Positions 13,078-24,015 of a stretch of DNA of 64,000 nucleotides are shown piece by piece. The DNA is from Amanita rubescens. Its lineage: Eukaryota > Basidiomycota > Agaricomycetes > Agaricales > Amanitaceae. The position numbers and the translations under genes are program-made. The first letter of the stretch is position 1. Each line of letters opens with the position of its first letter. The notes below the pieces were generated by a model. It searched no databases. It was not told where the DNA came from and saw only the letters and a list, made by a program, of their open reading frames with translations. The DNA is taken from the NCBI GenBank assembly GCA_015039365.1, contig WION01000040.1:1-64000 (forward strand), in the 5' to 3' direction.

Positions 13078-14107
13078 ATGTCTACAGCCCACAGACCAAC
13101 ATGGGACCCTGCGCAGGCAAGGGATGTCAAGGGTGGATCACGCCAGTATTCTGTGCGCGACATGGCTGCCCATACGAAACTCAAGTTTCGGTAAGCATTA
13201 AATGTATTTCTGGCCTACTTCCTGAAGTTGTTATGAAGACAGGTAGGGCAGACATCAGCAGATGAAGTCAAGAAACGAGATCTTCGTGCGGAGCTCCTTG
13301 TCGCAGAAATGGAAGCCCGAAATAAAAAGCGCAAGGCGGAGGGAAAGCCGCCGCTTACTCTCGAAGGAAAGCCATCGGTCGAGAATCGGGAAGTTAAAGT
13401 CATAGAAGACGAGGAGACGAATAAGAGGCGAAAGTTGCTACAAGAGGCGTTGGCGCTGGACAAAGAGGACTCGGAGAGTGAGGGTGAGAACGAGAAGACC
13501 AATAGCAAGAGCAGAGAAGAGGAAGAGGAAGAAGAAAGGTTCGTTAGGTGCCAAGTGACACATTCAAATTATTGTTTACTTTGGAACAGTGAAGAAGAAT
13601 CCGACGACGAGGATGACACAGATGAGTTACTAAAAGAGCTGGAGAGGATTAAACGACAGCGAGCAGAAGAGAAGGCACGGTTGGAACAAGAGCAATCGGC
13701 GCAAGACGCTGCAGCACGGGAAATTGATATTGCAACAAAGAATCCATTATTGAATTTGGCCGCCGCTTTGGGTCAATCACCTGCAGGCCTTAATACGACT
13801 GCACCCGGAACCTTTGCAGTCAAGCGGCGATGGGATGATGGTATGTAATCCTCCCATATGTTGCTTAGAATTTCGTTTGACTAGATCGTCAGATCTAATA
13901 TTCAAGAACCAGGCCATGAATACTAGGGATAAGCCTTCAGGTCATTTTGTAAACGATCTACTGCGCACCGAATTTCATAAGTAAGTTCCGAGCTGTCACC
14001 TGCAATCATTAGCTCACATCTTTTGCGACAGAAAATTCATGTCAAGATTCATCAAAGTAAGCAGCTTTGCCAACTGTTTTGTGCCTTGTCTTATTTCGTA
14101 CTAGTGA
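13078..14107 (+). CDS. CWC15: pre-mRNA-splicing factor Cwc15/Cwf15
   Basis: Component of the Prp19-associated (NineTeen) complex in the active spliceosome. It begins MSTAHRPTWDPAQARDVKGG, the conserved start, followed by SRQYSVRDMAAHTKLKFR and a long acidic/lysine-rich coiled segment. The conserved C-terminal block is KNPLLNLAAALG, FAVKRRWDD, DLIFKNQA, FVNDLLRTEFHKKFMSRFIK. The last codon AAA is followed by a 47 nt GT-AG intron (from 14058) whose acceptor at 14104 is immediately followed by TGA, so the stop codon lies in its own tiny last exon. Without splicing, the frame would add 17 unrelated residues and end at 14104. It ends about 70 bp from the convergent PUS9-like gene. Confidence 0.92.
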
Positions 14108-14178
14108 CCTTTGTATACCTATGTATCGTATTCGTGATTGCAATCATATTCATGCACATGTATAAGCTTAGTGCTGCT

Positions 14179-16573
14179 TTACGACTGGTCCCATATCCAA
14201 CCCTTAGCTGCCCACTCGGGCATTTCTGTCTCGAATCCCCCCAAACTAGTGGTATACTTAAGCGCATGGAGAAAGATGTAGAGCTTTTCGGGCCTAGGAT
14301 CGGGGTGCAGCGGCAAGTAGCATTCTGGACAGTACAGATTTCCAGATTCCTTAACGAGTTCCTTCCCTGCTTCAGGCTCGAGTGACACTTTCTCAAGCGC
14401 CTCGGACATGTTTAGTTGCCGTCTTTCTTGCTGTGCTTCTTGGTCATTAGGTGATACTAGGGTATCTTTGTCTCCTTCTGGCGAACTAGTTGACAGCCAT
14501 GAAGCGGCCGTTTCATTATCATGGTTAACTTCGGATTTAATATTGGACGTCACGCCCGTTTTGGTATCATTCTCCGCGTCTGTGGACTCCGGTGGGTGAC
14601 ATACGTGTTTCGGATTTGTAAATTCACCCTTTCCTCCGCGCTTTCTTCGGTTCTGCGGAGGTGGTGGCTTGATATTCAAGCCTTTTGGCGATAACGCTCC
14701 TTTGGCGCGAAAAATGACATCCCGCCATCGGCCCCAATCTTCGTCTTCATCCTAGTACGACATTAAATCACACGGTGTAAGATAGAATTCGAGATGCACC
14801 TTCTTATTTCTAAGTCTCGTGATGATCCCAACAGCCTCGCTGGACAGCGGAACTGGAGAACCCATGCCGATGTCCTCCCCGGTTTGACGGGGTAATAATT
14901 TTTGATGTGGCATATCAGAGGATGTATTGTCTTGCATTCCAGGCGTATTGGAAAGTGACTCAGGATTGCCTTCCAGCTCTGTCATGGACTGCAGATGTGG
15001 AGGTGGCTCTGGTGCCGAGCGTGCATCACTAGGAACGACATCAATGCCGCCTGCTCCTAGTTTATCTCCCTGACACATTATAAGATTCGGGGATACAAAT
15101 TACGGAAGTTGTGCAACATACCCAAATCTTGTTATCCGTATAGACAGGATCGTTGGCGATAGGGTGCCCTAGGAATTGAAGATGTACCCTAAGTTGGTGA
15201 GCTAACCAGCTTTAGTCGACGTCATTCTACATGTAAATCCGAAAATTGCGCTTACACCGTCCTGTGAATGGTCGACCTAGGACCGAGCACTCTATTAATA
15301 GATTTCGTGGCATAGCACAATACTTACACCGTATCACACTGGTATTCGTGTTAGCGTCATAATGTAGCAAATTAAAAACTGTCTTGGCTGGCTATATATT
15401 CATATACGCATTTAGTGAGTAGTGGAGTTATCCCCGGACGAGTTACGCACCTTGCCCTTGGGGTGGACTATATTTAATCCCATTTGACGATCCACGGTCA
15501 AGAGTGACTCTTCGCACACTATCTCCGTCCTTTCTTACGTTAGTGCGGCCATTGCTTCGTCCGAGATCAGAACATACTCGGGGAATTTGCCTTTACATCT
15601 AGCAATATATTCCTTACGGACAGTTCCGGCCTGAAATTCTGCTGTAAGTATGCGAGCACAGTCGGCGGATAGTGGAATAATCATCAAGCCTGAAGTTAGC
15701 CGGTCTAATCTGTTTACGGCTTGAATAATTTATCAAAAATCAGGTCAGACAGCAACTTGGCAGCCGGACGGAACGTACGATATACTTTCTCATATCCCAA
15801 CTCGCCAACAAGTATCTCGATGAGACTGTTCTTGTGATACCGCCCCGATGCATGGACAGGCTGGAATAGAAAGTCATTTACAACCTGTGTGTGAGTGATG
15901 GCAGAACAAACAATGCTGCCTGGTTTATCAATGACGATGAATTCTCTTTCTACATCGTGGTGGAGGATTTTAATACGTTGCGACGTGACTGGAGGCTCAT
16001 GGCGGTGGACGACGTTTCTGTATGGAATGGCTTGAGGATAAAATTGCAGAAAGAAAGCAGGGCCATACTCTATCCGGTCGCCGTCACGAATTACTGTGTC
16101 TGGCTTCGCAATTCTCCCATTGATAGTGGTCACACCAGATTCCAACGCGTACCTCTGTCACTACGTTATCCTGTGGACAGAGTGGCAAGATGTGATAACA
16201 CACATAGTACTCCATTGATCGATCTCGAAACTCAGTCGAAACAACTTCCAAAATTTCACGACCCAACCATCGCATTTTAGCCATCGTTGTATAAGGATAC
16301 CAGTACGGAGGCACCTTCCGCAGACCAGGGGTTTCTTTCAGAATAATTGACGGATCGTTGTGCATGGCAGCCCGGATCAGACTTGAAATCACTCGTTTGA
16401 ACTGCTCCTTCGCCGTTCGCGAGATGCAAGGAATACGCTTCCTCGTTGATGGATGTATTTTCTGCAGCAGATCTGTTATACCAAAGGTCATAAAAATTGG
16501 GAATCTGACCAACGTCAGACAGTATTGTTTCGAAGTGATTGGACGCTTGAAAAATGCCAACTTGTCGACTCAT
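14179..16573 (-). CDS. PUS9: RluA-family tRNA pseudouridine synthase (Pus9/Rib2-type)
   Basis: Predicted to make pseudouridine-32 in tRNA. In order I see [20 protein letters not shown] and [17 protein letters not shown], an S4-like RNA-binding segment ([26 protein letters not shown]), [42 protein letters not shown], and the catalytic block [15 protein letters not shown] with its Asp near 15,690. The C-terminal extension carries [20 protein letters not shown] and ends shortly after [13 protein letters not shown] recall this tail from fungal Pus9 proteins. No deaminase zinc motif is present, so this is Pus9-like rather than a Rib2 fusion. The N-terminal exon is unresolved: an ATG at 16573 opens a frame that must be joined by an intron, and an in-frame ATG also lies near 16,510. 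Confidence 0.85.
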
Positions 16574-17848
16574 CGTAAATTAAGGCGGAGACAGAACTCG
16601 ATGTCACTTGTCACTTGTCCACTGTCTAACGTCCAACATTCGTCTTACCTCTCGGGGCTTTAGAAATTTAAAGGCTTAGTCCACTGTACTACCTCGGCTG
16701 AACACGCCCAAAAATTCATGGAAGAAGAATTCTAGAAGTATTCATGCGATGTCTCGCCGTATTTTACACACTATGTCATCTTGAGTGTCACCGGCGGTAT
16801 CAACACGAGCTCTACTCGCTGATTGATGTGATGAATTCGGTTTACTGCAGATGATAGAGTATTAATGTCGTTCGCGAGGCTGTGATTTTAATAGTGGAAT
16901 CCGGATCCGAGAATTAGCTTAAGTGACGCCAGCACATGTGCGCCAGATTGAAGGTTTTTCTATGCCTTTTTTGGTCTCGTCCACAACCACCAAAAGGTCC
17001 AAGTAAGTACTGGCTATGGTTTCTATATTGTGGGCGCTGCCGAACGTCTTATGGCCGTTCAGGATCATTCTGCTGTGTATTGCACTAGAGTACAGATACG
17101 TTACTGATTGGCCGTTTTTTTTTGTATTTGGGGATTTCCCAGATAGCCGAATGACATAAGGGGCTAGGGTCGTGGGCAAGGTCTATCATTTACTGTTATC
17201 ATAGTGTTATCACGCTTGGTTCTCGTCTACTTCTTCTAGGCTGTTATGCGAACACGTGAATAACTGTCATAGAGTGTCGCGGAAGACATGTACGGATTCA
17301 TGCCATTGCGGAGTAGTGCATGATTCGCCAAGGGTTGACCAGGGTTGACTGGTCACATGTAACCCGACCCCTCCCGGCCCTCCACTAATTTTTTTTCCGT
17401 GAGGTAACTATATTACGACAGATGGTTGCAGAGTAGTCCCTATCATGATCATGATCGTTGGGCAGCCAACGAAAATGCGCTTAGAATATGCGGGCTGGTA
17501 TTGACTCTGAGGATACTACATTGTCGTTCCTTCTGAGCACGGCCACCTTTGACAGGCTGTAAGTCAGTTGACACACTGTATACGATATTTACATGAACGT
17601 TCAAGATGTGCATGGGGATAAGGGATATATCAAATATAGTTTCAGGAGCAATCGACCCTGTGCTCCTTGTAAGATGAAAATCTGGTTGCCTCCGTTTGAT
17701 ACGAAAGCGGCACGATCTGGAACGATCAGCTTGACCTTGCCCATATTTGCTTAAAGTGAAGACGCTACTCCTTTTCCGCTCTTTTCAACATTTTGCCTTC
17801 ACACAGTCGAGTTCGGGTCTCTTTTTGGGTCAACGCTTCTATATATAA
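16574..17848. other. intergenic, divergent promoters
   Basis: About 1.3 kb between the divergent PUS9-like gene and the PLP-enzyme gene. No supportable gene. A TATATATAAA sequence at 17840-17849 directly abuts the downstream ATG. Short poly-T and poly-C runs occur, but I see no repeat structure. Confidence 0.5.
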
Positions 17849-20000
17849 ATGTCTGTCGGCATCATCGGGTTGACGGAATCAAGCTATCCTTACCCTACCT
17901 CGAAAGCAAGCCCTGCACACCAGTCATCCATGGGGAATGCATCATCTTCCAACATTCCGTGCTCGTCGAGGAGGCGATCCGTGTTTCATAGCAAACCTAC
18001 CGGAATCGTATCCCAGCTGCATCTGACGTGCACCAATGTCGACTCGACAATGGAAAGGATCGACTCCCCCACCCATGAAACGACGGCACTCATTGCCTCG
18101 AGGAAGTCTCAGGACAAGAGCGAGAGTCCGACCCCCCGTCCCTCTACAACATTTCGTTCCTCTCTAATCATTGCAAACCCTCCTGAGCTTCCTCTTGACG
18201 AGGCTACTAAGTCTTACCACGCATTTTTGCATGACTTCCCAGGTACGCTTGCCCCTATCCCCTGGTATATGAGTTAATGTCCAACGTCTAGAGTACAAGC
18301 TAACATGGACCCTGGATTCACTGCGTCGAAATGATTTCGCCCGGCTGGACCGCAATGGGGAGACATATGTCGACTATATGGGCGGTGCTTTGTATCCTGA
18401 GAGTCTCATCAAAGCCCACACAGATTTTCTCCACCGCAGTATCCTTGGCAATACACATTCAGTCAGCAATAGGCAAGTTTCCCAAGGGCTCCACCCCTGT
18501 TGCATCAATCAGCTGACAATTATCTCTCCAGCTCCAAATTGTCCGCCGAATATGCACATGAAGCTCGAGCAGAAGTTCTCAGGTTCTTCAATGCATCAAA
18601 GGACTACACTGTCATCTTCACTGCGAATACATCGGCTGCTCTCAAGCTTGTTGGGGAGTCATTCCCATTCGCTGCTGGTAGCTCATACGTGCTTGGCACT
18701 GATTCGCACAACAGCGTCAGTTTTTGTTTGCCGACGATTACGATTCGATCCTTACATTATTCTGTAGCTACATGGAATAAGGGAATACGCCCTTGATAAA
18801 GGGGCAAGCGTTTGTTACATACCCTCAACGCCATCTGGAGGTTTAAATCTTTCAACTGCAAAGGTACTGCCAAATGATTTTGTGCATTTCTGGGTTTGAT
18901 CAATCTGTTCAGAATGTGCTCCTGCGCAATAGGCCGCAGTCACCAGTCCTAGTGCCTAGCCTATTTGCACTAACTGGTCAATCGAATATCTCCAATTGCA
19001 AAAATCCCTTGTCCATCGCTGCATACGCTACATCCATGGGGTATTATACAATAGTCGATGCAGCGGCCCTCGTTCCAACGTCTTCCTTCTCGCTGGCGGA
19101 TTACCCCGTTGATGCGGTGGCTGTTTCTTTCTACAAAATGTTTGGTTTTCCAACCGGAGTTGGAGCGCTAGTTGTGAAAAAATCGTTCCTTGCACAGTTG
19201 AAACGCCCTTGGTTTGCAGGCGGAACTGTAGATCTCGTGCAAGTGCCAGGTACAATTGTTACCAGAGCACATGAGCCACACGAAAGATTTGAGGTACGTA
19301 AACCCTGATCTTCCTTTTCCTTTTCCAAATTAGCTAACTCCACTTCTTAGGACGGCACGATCAACTATCTTAGCCTTCCCGCGATTACGGAAGGGCTTCG
19401 TTTCCTCTCCGCCTACCTTCCTTTTTTGCCCCTTCGTCTCTCATGTCTCCTAAATTATCTCATCAACTCATTATCCGACCTCCGACATGACACAACAGGA
19501 AACCCTGTCGTACGGATACTCTCGCGGCTCCCGGAAAAGCGCGTCACAGCAATCGGCGAACAGTCTGAAACTGGTTCAACTGTTTCCCTTCTGTTCCTAG
19601 ATGTGAGTTCCCACACTTTCCCCATATGTATGTTTCTTTACTTAACGCATCCTTGCAGCCCGACGGAGAGATTCTCCCTCTGTCATTTATCGAACACTCC
19701 GCTTCGCAACGGTGCATTTCGCTCCGCACGGGCTGTGTCTGTAACCCTGGAGGTGCTGCGGCACTGCTTGATCTCCAGGATGTCATGGCACGGTTCTATG
19801 CCGGCGTCACACTCTCCGAAGTTGAAAGAAACGTGGGGAGGGAAATCGGAGTGGTCCGAATAAGCTTAGGGTTGGCCAACAACTTCCAAGATGTTTGGCA
19901 AGTCGTGCAATATGCACGAGCAGTTGGCACCCAGAGATCTCGTGAAATCCTGTGGAATCAATGGAGAGCGCTTACGGGAGGCAGTCACGTCTCCCATTAA
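17849..20000 (+). CDS. PLP-dependent aminotransferase class V / molybdenum cofactor sulfurase N-domain-like protein
   Basis: Fold-type I PLP enzyme resembling the cysteine-desulfurase half of Moco sulfurase. After a roughly 120-residue Ser-rich leader the domain starts YVDYMGGALYPESLIKAH. It continues with LGNTHSVSN, VIFTANTSAALKLVGE, YVLGTDSHNS, CYIPSTPSGGLNLSTAK and YYTIVDAAALVPTSSF. The PLP-lysine block is VSFYKMFGFPTGVGALVV, followed by VTRAHEPHERFEDGTINYLS and, near the end, CISLRTGCVCNPGGAAALL, where the active-site cysteine loop lies. About seven exons give roughly 580 residues. No MOSC domain follows, so it is not a complete Moco sulfurase. The substrate is open: desulfuration of cysteine for an unknown acceptor is inferred from the cysteine loop. 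The TATA-like box next to the ATG suggests that the in-frame ATG at 17930 may be the true start. Confidence 0.85.
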
Positions 20001-21610
20001 ACTGGCCAGCTTGGGTTTGCGGATTACGACGAGGTTTGTCATGGTCATGATATCAATACCATCCCCCCTATTCTTGTATCACGATTTTTGCACGTTCCAC
20101 TTCCGTTTATTCCTCTCTGGTCGCATACATGCCCAGTACATAATTCTAATATTTATAGAGGTACGCGTATTTATCTTCATACGTAATGGCCTATCCGCTC
20201 CTTTACTAATTTTTCGGTGGACTACATTTTGTCGATATACATTTTTTCGATACTCGTTCTCCAAGCACGCACATAGTGGATATCATGTGTCTCATATTAA
20301 CGTTATTTACGGAATACAAAGTTAAATGCATACCCTGTTATTCAATTGGAAAACAAGTCCTGGGAGTTCTTTGATATTGTGGACGAAACATGTGGTGATC
20401 ATAGTTTGAATAGACGATGGTCATGAGATAGGATATGCACAATGACATGTCCCGATTCCACACACGCCCACAACACCCTGAGAGAAGGCAGTGCGCCAGG
20501 CGTTCTGCTCGGACGTTGCTGATCTACTGTCTCCCAAAACGTTTAAAAAAAATACACAAAGAAACGACCTAATGGCGAATACCTACGCTTCTCGAATTTT
20601 TTACCCCCGCGAATTTCCCAAGCCCCGCATATCATAATCTAATCTTTAATTCAATCAAGGGTGCGAGGACGACGGAGAAACGCCGATACATCATTGGCTG
20701 TTCGTCGCGCTGACTGGTTTACGGTTTTGCCCGGAGTCTGTTATATTGCTGTGATGAGACAACTACCTGCAAGTGGATATCCTGAGCGTTGACCGAGGAT
20801 ATCCTACTATACAGATACCGCTATCGTAAGCGGCCACGGTGCTAGCCAATCGTGTTCAAAAGGGGTTGGTAATAGCGTCGGGGAAATGCCGACCTTATCT
20901 TGAACCCTTAATCAGAAGGTCTTCGGCGAAACTTGTAAGTAGAAAGAGGTAGAAAGGCGATAATTGATATTTCGGCATAAGCAACGGCATACGATGCACG
21001 GTGTGATTTGAATGGAGGCCACAACATTTGTAGGTACGAAATCTGCCTCATGGCATGGGCCCCGATAGGCCCAATGATTGTGGGGTTTGACACTGACAGC
21101 CAGGGCACGTGTGAAAGTCGCCGTCACCTTCGTTATCTTGTCGACGCATGGGCGTCACCGTGTTACATAAATTCATTGTCTAGGAGGAGGAGAGCTCAGA
21201 GGAATACAAGCTTAGCTCAGAAACTGATCCAGAAGGATGTTATGCAATAGCCAAACGGGTTTGAAACCTGGAGTGAATCTATCGAGTAATCATATCTTTG
21301 AAAACAAGACCGTCGTGTACGAGCGTGTACGTCCTCGAGAATAATATGCGTATGGGTCGCCGCGGCCGCGGCTCGTTTTGCGGTAGTACTAGTAGATCAT
21401 GTTCAAGGGAGTTGTTAAGTAAGGCTTGACATGGCGTAAATGAAAAAAAGCCTCCATGTTTGATCCCTTGGATACAAGGGTAGAAAGGGCCGCCGAAAAT
21501 CCCATTCCCAGGCGACGGCGATGGCAAATTAGTGGCAAATTTCTCATGAAATGACTGAGCGAATGTCGAGGACATGACGACCATCAGCGGCAAAAGAGAG
21601 AAAGTGGCCG
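20001..21610. other. intergenic, pre-insertion upstream region of USO1
   Basis: About 1.6 kb without a supportable gene. Once the retrotransposon is removed, this sequence becomes the direct upstream region of USO1. One open frame on the minus strand (21279-21593) lacks recognisable features. Confidence 0.5.
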
Positions 21611-21921
21611 AATAAGTTCTTTGTCGGGCTTATGTCGATTAACAGTGAGGGAGGCTCAAGATTATATGTAAATGAATCTATCGCCAAACGGTTGTGTGTT
21701 TTTAAACCTTTTCCAAAATTAAATGTTTATTCATTTTGCTTTGGTTTGGGGGGTGAGCCGGGGGCCGTGGGCTTTCACGTGGCATTTCCTTTTGGGGATG
21801 CTGAAAGCGGGAATCGCGTTGAGGGAAATGCCTGAAAGCGGTAAGGCCCAAAACGGCTCAGAAGTCGGGCCGGACCCGTGCCAACGGGAGGATAAGCGCA
21901 GCGGCACGGGCTTGCTGCCCA
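21611..21921 (-). repeat. split direct repeat B2 (terminal)
   Basis: 311 bp copy matching 22118-22428 at a constant offset of 507 bp. It forms the 3' terminus of the retrotransposon. Small open frames inside are duplicated in both copies simply because the repeat is; I do not regard them as genes. Confidence 0.93.
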
Positions 21922-21946
21922 GACCTAAAAGGGAGAGGGGGGTGGG

Positions 21947-22119
21947 TGAAAAGGAGGACGAGAATATGTAAATACTAGCGACAACGAGGTGGAGGAGAGA
22001 GAGAAAGGATGAGAAGACGCGTCCAGGCCAGGCGCGTCTTCTCGCGATCGGGGAGATGCCGAAATCGATCAGCGCCCTCCGAACTTATCCTTAGATAATC
22101 CTAGCGGGTTATCGTGGAA
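21947..22119 (-). repeat. split direct repeat A2 (internal)
   Basis: 173 bp copy matching A1 at 27262-27434 (offset 5,315). It contains a hairpin: GAGAAGACGCG at 22011-22021 pairs with CGCGTCTTCTC at 22033-22043 over an 11 nt loop. It abuts B1 through the junction ggaataag, which would also be the junction of a circular intermediate. Confidence 0.93.
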
Positions 22120-22428
22120 TAAGTTCTTTGTCGGGCTTATGTCGATTAACAGTGAGGGAGGCTCAAGATTATATGTAAATGAATCTATCGCCAAACGGTT
22201 GTGTGTTTTTAAACCTTTTCCAAAATTAAATGTTTATTCATTTTGCTTTGGTTTGGGGGGTGAGCCGGGGGCCGTGGGCTTTCACGTGGCATTTCCTTTT
22301 GGGGATGCTGAAAGCGGGAATCGCGTTGAGGGAAATGCCTGAAAGCGGTAAGGCCCAAAACGGCTCAGAAGTCGGGCCGGACCCGTGCCAACGGGAGGAT
22401 AAGCGCAGCGGCACGGGCTTGCTGCCCA
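22118..22428 (-). repeat. split direct repeat B1 (internal)
   Basis: Second 311 bp B copy, directly after A2. The match stops at the poly-A/AAAGGC step near 22429. The recombinase stop codon follows about 115 bp further in. Confidence 0.92.
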
Positions 22429-22544
22429 AAAAAAGGCTTTAGCTAGAACAAGCTCGGGACGCTGCGCGCCCGAGGTTCCCCCAAACAAAGCTAAAAGCAC
22501 AGGAAAGGAGTGTGATTGCAAAGAGGGTGAGGTAGTGGTACATG

Positions 22545-24015
22545 TTATGTGTTCGTTGCTAAGGTAGAAGATATGTTATTTCTAATGCGGAATGATTCTA
22601 ATTCAGTAGCGACTGCAATAAGCTTATTACGATCGTAAGCTTTAAAGATATGCTGTGGGATGATGTCATCAATTTTACGCCAGTAGAGGAGAAACGCCAT
22701 GGAAGACCATTCGCCGAGGGAAGCAACCACTTCGGGGGAGACTCCTGACAAGAGGAGTTCAACGGTTCCACCTATTCTGAAGCTGTGGCCGGCGAAGGAC
22801 GAGAGTGTAGGTGAGGTTAGGAGTTTTTTGCATAGGTTGAGGAAATCTTTTTTGATGGGAAGCGAGAACGAGCCATCAGGTTTGGAAGCGGAGAAGAGTG
22901 GGAGATTGTTGGGAACATTAAGGTTTACCTGCATGTGGAGGATTATGTGAGTATGAGGAAGCGTGGGGTAGGGGGGGACGAACGTGTAAGTGGTTGAGCA
23001 AAGCAGCTATTGGGCAAAGGTCGTCAGAACGAGCCGTCAGGACAATCCTGCCGCCACGTTCTTTCGCGGATTTGGTCCACGGAATTGGGAAGGAAACTGA
23101 CTTAAGGACATTGGCGTCGAATTTGTTTTTTAGAGTTATGTTTTTGGTGACATGAAATTTGGGGTCGAAAGCGGAACGGGAAAGGATAGTTAGTTCGCTG
23201 AGACGACGGCAACCCCAGAAGGCGCAACAGGCTATGGCCCAAGTGGCCGCGTGTAACGGGTCCGATAAGGTTAGGCGTGAGTGTAATGCACGGAGATGCT
23301 CGAGGGTAATGGGGTTACGTTGAGGTCGAGAGAATTTTTTTCCTTCTTTATTAGCAGTTGATCTAGTTAAGTGGACGAGCCGGGAGTCACCATGCCAAGG
23401 GGCACCGTTGAAGTCGTGCCAGGCTTTAAGTCCTGACATCCAATTTGTAATACAGGAGCCAGAACACGTTCCGGCATGTTCAGAGATGAAGGCAGCAAGT
23501 AGGACATTAGAAGCAGGCATACGGGAAGTCTCTGGAATATTAAACTTGTCACAGAATTCAATGAAGCGAAGGATACCAGCGCCGTAAGAATTTCGGGTAC
23601 TGGGGGCTAAAGCTTTGAAGATGGTCGATTGGAGGGTATTGATTAATTCGGGTGGGAGGGATTCGGAAAGCTTGTCTTTAAATTTGATGGAGTATGGCGT
23701 GTTCCAAGAACGAATGCGGTCAGCAGCGGAAACTTTTGGTCTGAGAGAAGAGGCGGGAATTTCGGGTTTAGGTTTGATTTCTTTTTCGATTTTGGGAGTA
23801 GGTAGAGAACAAGAACAAGAACAAGAAAGTGTTTTTCGGGGTGAAGAAGTGCGCGGTGGAATCGAAGGAGGAAGCGGGGCGGGAAAGTGAATGTTGTAGG
23901 AAGAATTGTTGGTGCGTTCCTTTATCGAGTTCCCTTCTTCCCTCGGGGAGGCAGAGCTGCCCCCTTCAGGTCGTGGTCGGAACTTAAACATGAAGAAAAA
24001 ACCTCCGGAGTTCAT
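22545..24015 (-). CDS. tyrosine recombinase (integrase) of the retrotransposon
   Basis: Phage-integrase-type recombinase that integrates the circular DNA copy in place of a DDE integrase. After a low-complexity Pro/Ser leader comes a SAM-like core-binding domain (FKALAPSTRNSYGAGILRF, NVLLAAFISEHAG). The catalytic domain has the first Arg in FWGCRRLSELTIL, the HxxR box in GHSFRIGGTVELLL and the Tyr in LLYWRKIDDI. A 55 nt GT-AG intron (22929-22983) must be removed to join CPIAALLNHLH to VNLNVPNNLPLF; unspliced, the frame stops a few codons later. The ATG at 24015 overlaps the end of the RT gene by about 30 nt; the exact start is uncertain. Confidence 0.85.

Noticed and set aside
21632..22342. 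Two identical 67-residue plus-strand frames
   Set aside because: They lie entirely inside the duplicated B repeats of the retrotransposon and are identical only because the repeat is.
21611..22428. The B repeats taken as LTRs or a simple tandem duplication
   Set aside because: The matching A copy at the far end and the tyrosine recombinase show a split-direct-repeat element rather than LTRs.
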